Source: Sinanaerobacter sp. ZZT-01
GTDB taxonomy: Bacteria > Bacillota > Clostridia > Peptostreptococcales > Anaerovoracaceae
DNA length: 64,000 nt
Reading direction: 5' to 3'
Assembly: GCF_035621135.1 (NCBI RefSeq)
Contig: NZ_CP141728.1
Span: forward strand, 1,426,001 to 1,490,000
In this document: positions 35,370-44,689 of the stretch, in pieces
Layout of the letters: every line of letters starts with the position of its first letter
How positions within the stretch are numbered: position 1 is the stretch's first letter
Program-made: the position numbers and the translations under genes
The notes under the pieces: generated by a model
Seen by the model: the letters and a program-made list of their open reading frames with translations, nothing else
The model's database searches: none
Told to the model about the DNA's origin: nothing

Positions 35370-36373
35370 TGTGCATTACCGGCTTTCTTGGAAAAATCAA
35401 CAACCGCAGTCATGCCGGCAAATACATCGACATCCAGATTGTCAAGAGTGACGGTTACACGGTAAGACAGTATGTCAAATTCTCCATTGTTATTGGTTGC
35501 TCGTTTTGTGGCAAAGTCCGGCTGCTGGCTGATTTTAGTGACCTGTCCGATAAATGTTTTATCTGGATATGCAGTTAACGTGACGGGAACTTCTTGGTTT
35601 AAAGAAACATTGGATAATAAGTTCTCTTCTACGCTGACTTCAATCCAAGGGGTCTTGTTACTGGATAGAGAAGCAAGTGCCATGCCGGTTGAAACGAGTT
35701 CGCCGGACTCCACATTAATAGCAGTAATTGTGCCGTCATCAGGTGCTTTAATGATGCAGTCTTCTAAATATGAGTTGACTTCAGCTAAGGCACCTTCTGC
35801 TTGGGCGACTAAAGCATTTGCAGCGGAGACATCTTCGGAACGAGCTCCTTCTAAAGCCATGTTGTAAGTCTGTTGTGCAGCAGTATACTTTGCATAGGTT
35901 TCATCATAAGTATTTGCCGAAACCGCTCCTTCTTCATACAGCGATTTTACACGGTCATACGTTTTTTGAGCATAATCAAACGCTGCTTTTGCTTGAATAA
36001 CCTCTTGGTTTCTTGCGCCGTTTGCAGCTTTTTCTGCCGTTGCCTTTGCAGCGGCGACAGCACCTTCTGCCTGTAATTTTTTTGCTTCCAATGCGGAACT
36101 GTCAATCTGTAGAAGGGGGTCTCCTTTTTTTACGATATCTCCTTCAGATACAATTACTTTTTCAATATTTCCGGCTATTTTTGAATTTAAAGTAACTTCT
36201 TCAAGTTTAATACTTCCTTGTATTTGAAGCACAGCAGCTTTTTCTTTTGCTTTTGTTGTGGAAGTGACTGTGAAAAATACGAAAACGATAAGAGCAGCAA
36301 TACCAATCAGGATGATGGTCTGAATTAGGCTCTTCTTACTTTTTATTTGTGGTTGTTTTGAACAAGTGTCCAT
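35366..36373 (-). CDS. HlyD-family membrane fusion (periplasmic adaptor-like) protein
   Basis: 335-aa adaptor with one N-terminal membrane helix (LIQTIILIGIAALIVFVFF), a lipoyl/barrel-sandwich half (ITVSEGDIVKKGDPLLQIDS type), an alanine-rich coiled-coil hairpin (residues about 90-195) and the returning half (APDDGTITAINVESGELVS), then a beta-barrel. It connects the cytoplasmic-membrane permeases to the TolC-like protein. AAGGAGA precedes ATG 36373. Divergent from the TetR gene, with 208 bases between. Confidence 0.9.
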   Translation of the reverse strand: MDTCSKQPQIKSKKSLIQTIILIGIAALIVFVFFTVTSTTKAKEKAAVLQIQGSIKLEEVTLNSKIAGNIEKVIVSEGDIVKKGDPLLQIDSSALEAKKLQAEGAVAAAKATAEKAANGARNQEVIQAKAAFDYAQKTYDRVKSLYEEGAVSANTYDETYAKYTAAQQTYNMALEGARSEDVSAANALVAQAEGALAEVNSYLEDCIIKAPDDGTITAINVESGELVSTGMALASLSSNKTPWIEVSVEENLLSNVSLNQEVPVTLTAYPDKTFIGQVTKISQQPDFATKRATNNNGEFDILSYRVTVTLDNLDVDVFAGMTAVVDFSKKAGNAQ

Positions 36374-36516
36374 TTGCGTTTCTCCTTTTATGTGTTATGT
36401 GAATTTTTAATTTACAGTTATAGAAAAGCGGTTGCCTTTTCTATATTATCCTACGAAATTTTAAGGCAATTTAAAATAGATAATCCATACACGATTGTAT
36501 AAAATTTGGACATATT

Positions 36517-36545
36517 TTGTAATTTGTCTAAAGAAGTGTTATAAT
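36517..36545 (+). promoter_or_regulatory. Sigma-A promoter of the TetR gene
   Basis: TTGTAA (36517-36522), 17 bases, TATAAT (36540-36545), 37 bases before the ATG. The divergent exporter promoter must lie just upstream in the same 208-base region, which is where the TetR protein probably binds. Confidence 0.6.
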
Positions 36546-36581
36546 GCCAATAAGAAAAAAATTAAGAATAAGGAGGGCATT

Positions 36582-37154
36582 ATGGCACATTCAGGCGCCA
36601 GCGGCAGGACAAAAAAAGCGCTGTCCGAATCTTTAAAGAAAATGATGAAGCAAAAGCCGCTGAATAAGATCAGCATTCGTGAAATTGTTGAAGACAGCGG
36701 ATTGAACCGGCAAACCTTTTATTATCATTTTAAAGACATCTATGACTTAGTTGAATGGATGTTTGAGCAAGAAGCAATTCGTCTCTTAAAAGAAAACATG
36801 ACCTTCTTAACTTGGGAAGACAGCTGTCTTTATCTGCTGAAATATATTGAGCAGAATTGGGAAGTTTGTACCAGTGCTTTGCATTCATTGGGGCGTTCGC
36901 ACTTAGAATCCTTTTTTTATAAAGACATATACAGCATTCTTCGAAGTGTAATTGACGAAGGTGCTTCCGATTTAATCTTACAAGAAAAATATAAGGATTT
37001 TTTAGCACATTTTTATACCGTTTCTTTTGCTGCGGTATTGATCAGTTGGATGAAGGGCGAAATAAAGCTGACTGCGGAAGAACTGATTGAAATGATTTCG
37101 ATTACAATCAGCAACAATATCCGAAGTGCCATGGAACGGTTTTCCGAAATGTAA
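36582..37154 (+). CDS. TetR-family transcriptional regulator
   Basis: 190-aa repressor-type protein. The N-terminal helix-turn-helix reads SIREIVEDSGLNRQTFYYHF and continues into KDIYDLVEWMF; the C-terminal domain is the DhaS/YxaF-like alpha-helical type. ATG 36582 has a strong AAGGAGGG; the frame extends upstream 29 codons without another ribosome site. Divergent orientation suggests it controls the HlyD-permease-TolC operon. Confidence 0.9.
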   Translation: MAHSGASGRTKKALSESLKKMMKQKPLNKISIREIVEDSGLNRQTFYYHFKDIYDLVEWMFEQEAIRLLKENMTFLTWEDSCLYLLKYIEQNWEVCTSALHSLGRSHLESFFYKDIYSILRSVIDEGASDLILQEKYKDFLAHFYTVSFAAVLISWMKGEIKLTAEELIEMISITISNNIRSAMERFSEM

Positions 37155-37158
37155 ATAG

Positions 37159-37461
37159 TTATTCCAAACTGCAACGTTCTCCGGTAAACGGAAATTTCTT
37201 TAAAGAAAGGGATAAGAACCCGACAAGCGCATCGCCTTCTGAAAGCCCGGTAACCGTGATCAATTTATTCCCGAGCAGGGTATGCATTTCTGTTGTAAAT
37301 GAAAAATGGTTATCGTGTACACTGCCATTTTCAAAGACTGTGTGGGAGGAAAGCATATCAACGCTTCCGGATAAGCTGGAATCACACTGCAAAAGTGTAA
37401 GCGTACCATGCCTGGGACCTAAAGGGCTTTGGAGTGTGATTTTATAGGTGCCGTTTACCAT
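37159..37461 (-). CDS. Small beta-barrel protein resembling the accessory domain of clostridial enoate reductases
   Basis: 100 aa starting MVNGTYKITLQSPLGPRHG, with repeats of LTLLQCDSSLSGSVDM, VHDNHFSFTT and KLITVTGLSEGDALVG. Comparable short repeats occur at the ends of 2-enoate reductase-type flavoproteins of gut Clostridia; a free-standing copy is less usual. Function unknown. ATG 37461 is chosen over an upstream in-frame start because AAAGGA lies before it. Its 3' end is five bases from the convergent TetR gene. Confidence 0.6.
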   Translation of the reverse strand: MVNGTYKITLQSPLGPRHGTLTLLQCDSSLSGSVDMLSSHTVFENGSVHDNHFSFTTEMHTLLGNKLITVTGLSEGDALVGFLSLSLKKFPFTGERCSLE

Positions 37462-37592
37462 ATCGTTTTTAGCATCCTTTCTTGTTTTATTTTCAGATTT
37501 TAGTATAGTAAAAAAACAACCCACTCAAAATAGATAATTTGAGTGGGTTGTATGAATTTTATACAAATATGTTATTTTGTATAAAATTTATA

Positions 37593-38840
37593 TTAGTTCT
37601 TTTTGCTTTTGGAATTGCTTGATTTGGAAGAATAGTTTGAAGAACTGTTTCCGGTATTTTTAGAGTCTCTTTCTGCCTCAGCCGCTGCTTGTTCTTGCTG
37701 CGCATCGGCTTCATTTTCCAACGATTCTTCCGTCATTTTTTTAGAATTATTGCCGGATTGTTCGCTTGTTTTTTCTTCCTTTTCTTGCACATTCTTTTGT
37801 ATTTCTTGCTGTACTTCTTTTTCTTCGTTTTCTTGTATTTTTTCTTGTGTATTTGCTTGCACTTCTTCAGTTGCCTTTTGTTCTACTTTTTCTTGCGGTT
37901 TCTGCTGTACGCTTGCTTTTACTTCTTTCTGCTGCTCCGCTTTCTTTTGTGTTTTCTGTTCTGCTTTTACTTCCGCCTTTGTTTGTGTTTTTTGTTGTGC
38001 GTTTGTTATAGTTGTCTTATTTGTATTTGATGTATTTGAGCTGGAAGTTGTTTCATCGGCAGGATCTTCCTGTTGTAGATCTTCTTCTTCATCGATGCGT
38101 TGTGAAGCTTTCCGATTTTCTTTCATTTCTTTCATAATTTCTTTAACCGGCTGATTGAGCCAGTCTTCCAAGTTTACTTCATCCGGATTTTCTGCGCTGG
38201 CCTGTAATTTTTCTACAAGGTTCAGCTTTCCGGGCGTTACACCTAATTCACGTGCTTTTTTTACACGATTCAGTCCGACACTGGAAGACTCCACAGCGAT
38301 TTCGCCATTTTCTTCATCGGCAGCTTCTTGAGCGGTTTCCTGTAACGTATCTGCTAGTTTGTTCGATTTTTTTTCATTTTTTCCAAAGGTGGCAATGACG
38401 ATACCTCCTTCTTCACTCCCATCAAAATAGCCATTTTTTGAAATTTCCTTTATTGTCTGAGCAATCGCTTTTTCTATGGTGTGATTTTCCATATTTTTAA
38501 AGTTCATTTCTTCTAAAATGTCTTGCCCGTCGTCATTCATTGCTTTTACATCGAGAATACGATCAAATCGATTTAGTGTGTATTCAATAGATGGATTCAC
38601 GTCAAGACTAACGTAGGAATAAGGCGAGCAGTACGCATAGGCGCCGGCACCGCTGATGGCAAAGACTGCAAATACAGCAGCTGCCCATGGAAGTAGCTTG
38701 TGTTTTACTTTCAATCTTGTTTCTTTCATTATAATCACCTGTCCAATCGCATAATTTTTGTTTTTTACTTTGATCATGCGACCATCATCAGATAAGAGCG
38801 CGGCAAATGAACCTTTTATTTCTGTTACCACTGCTTTCAT
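37593..38840 (-). CDS. rsgI: Anti-sigma-I factor RsgI
   Basis: 415-aa single-pass membrane protein. The RsgI N-terminal domain (residues 1-48, VKNKNYAIGQVIIMKE) binds SigI in the cytoplasm. One membrane helix follows (about 50-69, LLPWAAAVFAVFAISGAGAY), then the conserved external segment SYVSLDVNPSIEYTLNRFDR. Residues about 250-415 are low-complexity, rich in Gln, Lys, Glu and Thr, and may extend into the wall. In some clostridia the external domain of RsgI senses polysaccharides; here no carbohydrate-binding domain is visible. Overlaps sigI by four bases (ATGA). Confidence 0.9.
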   Translation of the reverse strand: MKAVVTEIKGSFAALLSDDGRMIKVKNKNYAIGQVIIMKETRLKVKHKLLPWAAAVFAVFAISGAGAYAYCSPYSYVSLDVNPSIEYTLNRFDRILDVKAMNDDGQDILEEMNFKNMENHTIEKAIAQTIKEISKNGYFDGSEEGGIVIATFGKNEKKSNKLADTLQETAQEAADEENGEIAVESSSVGLNRVKKARELGVTPGKLNLVEKLQASAENPDEVNLEDWLNQPVKEIMKEMKENRKASQRIDEEEDLQQEDPADETTSSSNTSNTNKTTITNAQQKTQTKAEVKAEQKTQKKAEQQKEVKASVQQKPQEKVEQKATEEVQANTQEKIQENEEKEVQQEIQKNVQEKEEKTSEQSGNNSKKMTEESLENEADAQQEQAAAEAERDSKNTGNSSSNYSSKSSNSKSKKN

Positions 38841-39550
38841 TTGTTTAACTCCTCTCTGATAAACCGCATATAATCGGCCAGACCGGGATACTCTCCGGAT
38901 AGTATCTCGATGGCTGCTATTATATACTTTCGGTGACGTTCCAATATTTTTCGGGGTACATTTATATTTTTTTCTATTATTTTAATAGGAAGCAGCTTGG
39001 ATTCTTGCAAATGATGTAATAGAAATTCGTTCTTTAATACGTAGCATACCGCTTTTGCACATGATTTTTTTGTTTTTTCTGCTTTTGGTGAACAAGCCGC
39101 AAGGTCAAAAAAGCAAAAACCGTAAGATGAGAAACTTTCATTAACCGTTTCAATTTCTAATTTTAATTCAGACTGCTCCGATTCTTTTGTTTTATTTATA
39201 ATTTCTTTTTGCAATGCGAATGAATGGTCAGATACTCCGGAATAGAAGAGGGCTGGCTCGGCTAGAATTTCAGATTTCCGGCGTGTTTCGCTGCGCAGAT
39301 AGTCGGTTAAGCGTCGCCGTATAACAAGTGAAGAAAAAGAAAGGAAGGAACCTTTTTCCGCATGATAATGATGCACTGCCTGCGAGAAAGCAAGCAGTGC
39401 AATCGACCACTCATCATCACTTTTTGTAATGTATTTATGGGTGACAGAGGATGCACAGTTTAGAATAAAAGGTTCGTATCTTATAATAAGCTCTTCCATT
39501 TTTTGAGTATCGGCCGCTGCTTCTTCTATGCGTGTGTTTAAGTCGTTCAT
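38837..39550 (-). CDS. sigI: RNA polymerase sigma factor SigI
   Basis: 237-aa sigma-70-family factor of the SigI type. Region 2 is at SDDEWSIALLAFSQAVHHYH and the SigI-specific FSSLVIRRRLTDYLR; a C-terminal HTH region ends with SGEYPGLADYMRFI. It is adjacent to its anti-sigma rsgI. SigI of B. subtilis serves in heat stress; in other Clostridia its paralogues control extracellular polysaccharide-acting proteins. ATG 39550 overlaps the stop of the DUF1846 gene (TGATG); the preceding TTG is not needed. Confidence 0.92.
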   Translation of the reverse strand: MNDLNTRIEEAAADTQKMEELIIRYEPFILNCASSVTHKYITKSDDEWSIALLAFSQAVHHYHAEKGSFLSFSSLVIRRRLTDYLRSETRRKSEILAEPALFYSGVSDHSFALQKEIINKTKESEQSELKLEIETVNESFSSYGFCFFDLAACSPKAEKTKKSCAKAVCYVLKNEFLLHHLQESKLLPIKIIEKNINVPRKILERHRKYIIAAIEILSGEYPGLADYMRFIREELNK

Positions 39551-41061
39551 CAACCCAAATACAAGTTGTTGGTAGAATGTTCCGGCTCGCTAGTAGCATC
39601 AATGCCCAAGTCTCGGAAGATTTGGTCGTCTACATCGCTTAATATAGCGGTGCAGTGTGCTTTGCAGCCCTTTAACATTGGCAGTTTTTCCACTGCGGCC
39701 TTTGCGGATGGATTGGTAGTTGCCGATATCGTTAAAGCACTCAGCACTTCTTCGCAGTTCAGAGTGGATTTTTCCTTATGAAGGATGTCTGTTTTCAGAT
39801 ATTGAATGGTTTGAAGTACTTCCGGAGAAATCAATAGCATATCGTCGGGAAAACGAGAGAGATCTTTGATTGCATTTAAGATTAATGCGGCACCGGCGAC
39901 CATTCTTCTGGAGCTTCTGCCGGTTATAATCTTGCCATCGGGAAGCTCAATTGCCATGACAATTACATTTTCGTATTTTTGGTCCAAATTACGTTTGTAT
40001 TCGGCGTAATCTTTTGCCGGTTTGACGACAGTGCGGTCTTCTACCTTAAGATTCAGCTCGTCCATTAAAAGCTTAGAACGGAGAAGGGCATCTTCGTCTA
40101 TGATTCCTTTTTTATAATCACATTGAGAAAGCAGGTATCGGCGAATAATTTCTTGGCAGGAAGCTTCTCGAACAACTTCATCGTCTGTGATGCAAAAACC
40201 GACGCGGTTTACGCCCATATCGGTAGGAGACTTATACTCGGAAGATTCATTCGTAATTTTTTCAATGATTCTTTTTACAACAGGGAAGACTTCTAGGTCA
40301 CGGTTATAGTTTACTGCCATTTGATTATATGCTTCCAAGTGGAAGGAGTCGATCATATTGACGTCACGTAAATCTACAGTCGCAGCTTCATACGCGATAT
40401 TTACCGGATGCTTTAGCGGGATATTCCAAATAGGGAAGGTTTCAAATTTTGCGTAACGAACCTTTCGGTGTCTCTTATGCTCGTGATAAAGCTGATTCAA
40501 ACAAGTAGCAAGCTTTCCGCTTCCCGGTCCCGGACCGTTTACTACGACGATCGGTTTTGTAACCTCGATGTATGGATTAGAACCATAGCCTTCATCGCTT
40601 ACAATTGTGTCAACGTCTGTTGGATATCCTTTTGTATATCCATGTTGGTATGTTTTGATTCCACGGCGTTTTAATTTGTTGATAAATATATTGACAGCCG
40701 GCTCATCCTGATAGCGGGTTACCACAACGCTGTTGATGCGCAGCTGATATTTCCGAAATGTATCGATTAGACGCAGAACCTCTAAATCATAAGTAATGCC
40801 AAAATCTTGACGCGTTTTATTCGTTGTAATATCACCGGCATAAACACAGATGATTATTTCCGCATGCTCCTTCATTCTTTGTAAGAGCTTGATTTTTGCA
40901 TTTTCATCAAAGCCTGGCAGTACACGCATTGCGTGTTTGTCGTGAACCAATTTACCGCCAAATTCAAGATAAAGCCGTTCTCCCTCATTGGAGTTGATTC
41001 GTTCTAAAATGTATTTTGCTTGTTCTTCAATGTACTTGTCTGCATCGAAACCGATTTTCAT
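39550..41061 (-). CDS. DUF1846 (UPF0371) family protein
   Basis: 503-aa conserved cytoplasmic protein of unknown function, found in many Firmicutes and Actinobacteria. Recognised by its start ([14 protein letters not shown]), the block [20 protein letters not shown], which resembles a nucleotide-binding loop, and [19 protein letters not shown] 41061 has GGGGG upstream; the frame continues further up without a ribosome site. It is joined to sigI by a four-base overlap, so it is probably transcribed with the sigma factor, an association I do not know from other organisms. Confidence 0.85.
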   Translation of the reverse strand: MKIGFDADKYIEEQAKYILERINSNEGERLYLEFGGKLVHDKHAMRVLPGFDENAKIKLLQRMKEHAEIIICVYAGDITTNKTRQDFGITYDLEVLRLIDTFRKYQLRINSVVVTRYQDEPAVNIFINKLKRRGIKTYQHGYTKGYPTDVDTIVSDEGYGSNPYIEVTKPIVVVNGPGPGSGKLATCLNQLYHEHKRHRKVRYAKFETFPIWNIPLKHPVNIAYEAATVDLRDVNMIDSFHLEAYNQMAVNYNRDLEVFPVVKRIIEKITNESSEYKSPTDMGVNRVGFCITDDEVVREASCQEIIRRYLLSQCDYKKGIIDEDALLRSKLLMDELNLKVEDRTVVKPAKDYAEYKRNLDQKYENVIVMAIELPDGKIITGRSSRRMVAGAALILNAIKDLSRFPDDMLLISPEVLQTIQYLKTDILHKEKSTLNCEEVLSALTISATTNPSAKAAVEKLPMLKGCKAHCTAILSDVDDQIFRDLGIDATSEPEHSTNNLYLG

Positions 41062-41429
41062 ATTTGCCCCCATTTCGTACACAATGAAATAAATTGTTTT
41101 AGGCTTGTCACGCAACATAAAACAATTTGAGTGTTTTTTATATTTATATCTTGCTTGAATGCATTCAAACAATATTGCAATTATAGCAGAAAAGTAAAGA
41201 GGCATCAATAAAAAGAGAAGCTCTTTTAAAAAGAAAAATAATTAAAAATAATTTTCTTTTTTGGTACATGAAAGAAAAGAACGGGTATAATAATAAAGCA
41301 AACAATCGCATAAATTTAGTTTGACTGGTTTACGATTTTAGATTTTTAGTCTTCCTATTTTTTATCAGATAAATTTGAAAATTTTATAAAAATTGTTTGA
41401 ATGAAATCATTTATATTGGAGGTGAGATC
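41062..41429. other. 368-bp divergent intergenic region
   Basis: AT-rich; promoter region between the divergent DUF1846 and small hypothetical genes. TATAAT at 41286-41291, with TTGGTA 19 bases upstream, is a marginal plus-strand promoter. Nothing else recognised. Confidence 0.4.
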
Positions 41430-41705
41430 ATGTCCGGGAAGTATAGCTTAGTGAAGGTTATGGAAAAACGAAATAATACGACATCATTGAGCCCGGAACG
41501 AATAGATGTGTGTGTGATCGGTCCTAGAGATGTTATTTATATTGAGCCCTTTTCATCCTTTCAAGATATTGTAAAATTTATGAATGAGCATAGCGAAAGC
41601 ATCTATATGATTCAGGATGATGAAAAAAATGCATTGAAGTTTGAGGAATTCGAACGCCTGTGTTATATCATTGAACAGCGTGCTGTGATCCCTATTACAA
41701 ACTGA
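41430..41705 (+). CDS. Hypothetical protein, 91 aa
   Basis: Not recognised. Starts MSGKYSLVKVMEKRNN after GGAGG at 41418-41422, so it is a real translated gene. No signal peptide or membrane segment; contains IDVCVIGPRDVIYIEP followed by an acidic helical half. It lies upstream of the S-layer region, followed by a terminator. Confidence 0.65.
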   Translation: MSGKYSLVKVMEKRNNTTSLSPERIDVCVIGPRDVIYIEPFSSFQDIVKFMNEHSESIYMIQDDEKNALKFEEFERLCYIIEQRAVIPITN

Positions 41706-41712
41706 TATTAGA

Positions 41713-41775
41713 CCATATTTACAATTGAGAGCCCATTTCATTTCATGGAGGTTCTTAAAGTAAATATGGTTTTTT
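41713..41775 (+). terminator. Terminator after the 91-aa gene
   Basis: CCATATTTAC (41713-41722) pairs with GTAAATATGG (41760-41769), followed by six T; the long loop may fold internally. Confidence 0.7.
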
Positions 41776-41958
41776 ATTTTTCAGAAAATTGATGAAAAGC
41801 GACTTACCCTTTACACTGATTTCAAAAACAGGTTATAATGATTTAAGGAAGGCAACTGCGAGAGAAGTTTTCGCACATATGAGATGTGCATATTTTATAG
41901 GTATATATAAATGTAGAGTTTTGCAGAAATGTAGATCAAGTAAGGGGGAATCAGAAAA

Positions 41959-44325
41959 ATGAACTTAAGAAAAATGACAGCGATTTTACTTTCGGCGGTC
42001 TTAGTGTTTGGAATGGGTGGCATAACCGCAAGTGCACAAACTGTGACGAATACGACAGGGAGCACGGAAAAGAATGCGATCTTTTCCGACATTTCCGGAC
42101 ATTGGGCAAAAAACACGATTGAACAAGCCGTACAGCTTAATATTGTGGGGGGCTATCCCGATGGGACTTTTTTGCCGGACAACCTAATTAAACGAGAAGA
42201 ATTCTATACTTTGGTGAGCAATATACTAACACAGAAGCCGGATATTGCACATACACAGATAAGCTTTACTGATGTCGACCCGATTGAATGGTACGTGGCA
42301 ACAGTGAAAACTGCCGTTGCAGGCGGTATGACAAACGGTTATCCGGATGGCACATTTGGAATTGGGAGAATGATGACCAGACAAGAGGCTGCACAAGTGG
42401 CATCTACGGTCTTGTCTTCTAGCGATGCTGGGACTCAATCCGGCGTGGATACCGTAAAAGATAAAGCGTTGATTGATGAATGGGCTCACGACGCAGTAGA
42501 CTTGATGTTTAAAAAAGGGTATATGAAGGGAGATTCCGAGGGGAATTTTCGACCAACGAATGCAATAACGAGAGCAGAGGCTGTACAACTCCTTTTACAA
42601 ATTAAGAAAAAGGAAGCTGTAATTGTGGGAAAAGGGCAAAGCGGAGAAGATAACTCGAAAGCAACGCAGCAACCTACTATTATCGGCGGCTGTATGAAAT
42701 CCCATTTGCCGCAAACAGTAAACGGGGCGGATGCCAGTCAAGAAGCATTGGATGATCTTCCGGAGGGAGTTTTTAAGCAAGGGAATGGGACGGAAAGTTC
42801 TCCGTATGAGATCACAACACAGGAGCAGCTAAACCATATAAGAGAACATAACCAAGCGGGAATTTATTTTAAGCTGACACAAAACATTGAAATATCATCT
42901 GATTTTGCGATGAGTGCACCACCTATAGGCGAGATCGCGGCGGACTGGCGGAGCGGAAATTGGCAGCCGATTGGAACGAATGAAAAACCGTTTCTTGGGA
43001 ATTTTGATGGGAATCACTTTACGATCTCTGGTTTGAAGATTGACAGTAATTCGGAGAATGACGGAAGAGCTGAAAAAGTGAAAGCAGATGCGGCAGGGCT
43101 GTTCGGATGGACAGCTACATCCAGCCGAATTCAAAATGTCCGGGTTTCTGACAGTGAAATAAAAAATAAAGACGGGCTTTACACAGGAGCGATTGCCGGT
43201 CATGCTGCAGGAACGATTTCAAATTGCAGTGCCGAAAGCTCAACTTATATTGAAGAAGGAAAGAATGCGGGAGGGATTGCAGGATACAGCACAGGTAACT
43301 TAATCAGCTGCACGAGTTATGCAAAAGTAGAGAGCACGGACACCTGCACCGGAGGAATTGTAGGATACTATCATGCAGGCGTACAGACAATCAGCAAGTG
43401 CGAACATCGAGGAAAGGTCAGCGGCAGTCAAAATGTGGGAGGAATTGCAGGTTTTGTCGATGGAGAAGATCTTGCTGTCGTGAATTATGCGCTTCAGGAT
43501 TCCGGAAATTATGGGACTGTGGAAGGAGAAAAAGGAAATACGGGAGGGATTGCCGGATTAATCGACGGGAATCGTGCAAGTATTACTTTACATAATTGTA
43601 CCAATAAGGGAACGGTGAAAGGGAAGTCACTTAGCGGTGGGATTGCAGGCTATGTGAAAGGGAATCCAAGTACCATTGATGCTTGCCTGAATGAGGGGGA
43701 AGTGGAAGGTGCAAATGTTGGCGGTATTGTCGGTGCCAACGAAGGAACGGTTCAGCTTTGCAAAAATGAGGGAAGAGTAGATGGCAATAATCTGATTGGA
43801 GGGATTATTGGATTTCAACAGCAAGAAAAATCTAAGGTAACAAAGTGCTTTAATACAGGTACAATCGGGAAAAACAGCGAAGCGGGAAATATCGGTGGGA
43901 TTGCGGGAGAATCTTCTACCCTGCTCAGTAATAGCTACAATGAGGGAAAGATTTACAGCAATGGTGTTGCCGGTGGTATCATCGGCAAAAACATGGGACG
44001 TGTTTTAAATGTGTATAATTGCGGAGCTGTATCAGAAGATGGAGAAGGGGGAAGCATTGCCGGAAGAAATCTAGGCTCTCTGACCAGCTGTTTTTGGTTG
44101 GAGGACACTGCCGATAAAGATGTTGGGATCAACCAAAACACGTCCGGATTGGAAGATGTATACATGCTTACTGAAGATCAGCTTTCCGGGAAGGTAACGT
44201 TCCGGACCGTAAACGGATATGAGTTAGTTTTGGATATGATGAATACTTATAGAGGAAGCGATGGCAAGGCAATTTGGGAAAAGGGAAGAAATCAATATCC
44301 GCAGCTGGCAGAGATGCAGGATTAA
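41959..44325 (+). CDS. SLH-domain surface protein with GLUG-type repeats
   Basis: 788-aa exported protein. Signal peptide residues 1-26 (ILLSAVLVFGMGGITASA). Three SLH domains span about residues 40-215 (FSDISGHWAKNTIEQAVQ, FTDVDPIEWYVATVKTA, AHDAVDLMFKKGYMKGD) and attach it to wall polymer. Residues about 280-330 are a linker starting ESSPYEITTQEQLNHI. From about 390 to 740 there are repeated GLUG-like units, each with GGIAGY-type cores, predicted to form a beta-solenoid adhesive or enzyme-like stalk. RBS AGGGGGA. No sortase motif. Probable minor surface protein. Confidence 0.87.
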   Translation: MNLRKMTAILLSAVLVFGMGGITASAQTVTNTTGSTEKNAIFSDISGHWAKNTIEQAVQLNIVGGYPDGTFLPDNLIKREEFYTLVSNILTQKPDIAHTQISFTDVDPIEWYVATVKTAVAGGMTNGYPDGTFGIGRMMTRQEAAQVASTVLSSSDAGTQSGVDTVKDKALIDEWAHDAVDLMFKKGYMKGDSEGNFRPTNAITRAEAVQLLLQIKKKEAVIVGKGQSGEDNSKATQQPTIIGGCMKSHLPQTVNGADASQEALDDLPEGVFKQGNGTESSPYEITTQEQLNHIREHNQAGIYFKLTQNIEISSDFAMSAPPIGEIAADWRSGNWQPIGTNEKPFLGNFDGNHFTISGLKIDSNSENDGRAEKVKADAAGLFGWTATSSRIQNVRVSDSEIKNKDGLYTGAIAGHAAGTISNCSAESSTYIEEGKNAGGIAGYSTGNLISCTSYAKVESTDTCTGGIVGYYHAGVQTISKCEHRGKVSGSQNVGGIAGFVDGEDLAVVNYALQDSGNYGTVEGEKGNTGGIAGLIDGNRASITLHNCTNKGTVKGKSLSGGIAGYVKGNPSTIDACLNEGEVEGANVGGIVGANEGTVQLCKNEGRVDGNNLIGGIIGFQQQEKSKVTKCFNTGTIGKNSEAGNIGGIAGESSTLLSNSYNEGKIYSNGVAGGIIGKNMGRVLNVYNCGAVSEDGEGGSIAGRNLGSLTSCFWLEDTADKDVGINQNTSGLEDVYMLTEDQLSGKVTFRTVNGYELVLDMMNTYRGSDGKAIWEKGRNQYPQLAEMQD

Positions 44326-44382
44326 ACTGTATTTAGGTAATGATTGACGTAAAAGCATAACCTTTTTGTAATATCATTGTAA

Positions 44383-44410
44383 TGGACATTTTTTAAGAGA
44401 ACAGTATAAT
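44383..44410 (+). promoter_or_regulatory. Upstream sigma-A promoter of the S-layer gene
   Basis: TGGACA, 16 bases, TATAAT. Weaker spacing than the next promoter. Confidence 0.4.
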
Positions 44411-44513
44411 AATAGATACGAAAATACCTGTAAAGCTTAGAAAAAAATAACGAAATTTGGTGAAAAAAAAGTTGATAATTTTATTACAGTAATATTACAA
44501 TTGCCCCATTTTG

Positions 44514-44543
44514 TTGACGGCAATAAGCGGATAAGGGTATAAT
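44514..44543 (+). promoter_or_regulatory. Main sigma-A promoter of the S-layer gene
   Basis: TTGACG (44514-44519), 18 bases, TATAAT (44538-44543). Leaves a leader of about 140 bases, common for very abundant surface-protein mRNAs. Confidence 0.7.
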
Positions 44544-44605
44544 TCACTGTGATAGAATATGCGACGGGTTACCCGTTAGCGTTTCTATAAATAATGTCAA
44601 ATTAT

Positions 44606-44662
44606 CTTCAGAAGGGGAGGGTGATTTGCGCAAACAATTTACTTATAAGTCCCCTTCAGAAG
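44606..44662 (+). promoter_or_regulatory. Leader stem-loop before the S-layer gene
   Basis: Positions 44606-44618 (CTTCAGAAGGGGA) pair with 44650-44662 (TCCCCTTCAGAAG) at 12 of 13 positions across a 31-base loop that contains TTGCGCAA. It could protect the mRNA 5' end or gate translation. Confidence 0.5.
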
Positions 44663-44688
44663 AAAATACCTTAAAGGAGGAATTTTAA
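44626..44688 (+). CDS. Possible 20-codon leader peptide upstream of the S-layer gene
   Basis: TTG-start frame after GGGGAGG at 44614-44620 (spacing 5), encoding a charged peptide (MRKQFTYKSPSEENTLKEEF) and ending TAA two bases before the S-layer ATG. Its last codons contain the S-layer ribosome site, so translation could be coupled. Chance is quite possible; listed because of the precise placement. Confidence 0.25.
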   Translation: MRKQFTYKSPSEENTLKEEF

Positions 44689-44689
44689 G

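Larger units (their letters stand above)
44326..44689 (+). other. 364-bp region upstream of the major SLH protein: tandem promoters and structured leader
   Basis: Contains two promoter matches (44383 and 44514), the ACGGG/CCCGT hairpin at about 44562-44575, a 13-bp imperfect stem at 44606-44662 and a possible 20-codon leader frame ending at 44688. Confidence 0.6.

Noticed and set aside
43200-44000. Periodic repeats that could be mistaken for a CRISPR or tandem DNA repeat.
   Set aside because: They are in frame, vary at the DNA level and encode GLUG-type protein repeats.
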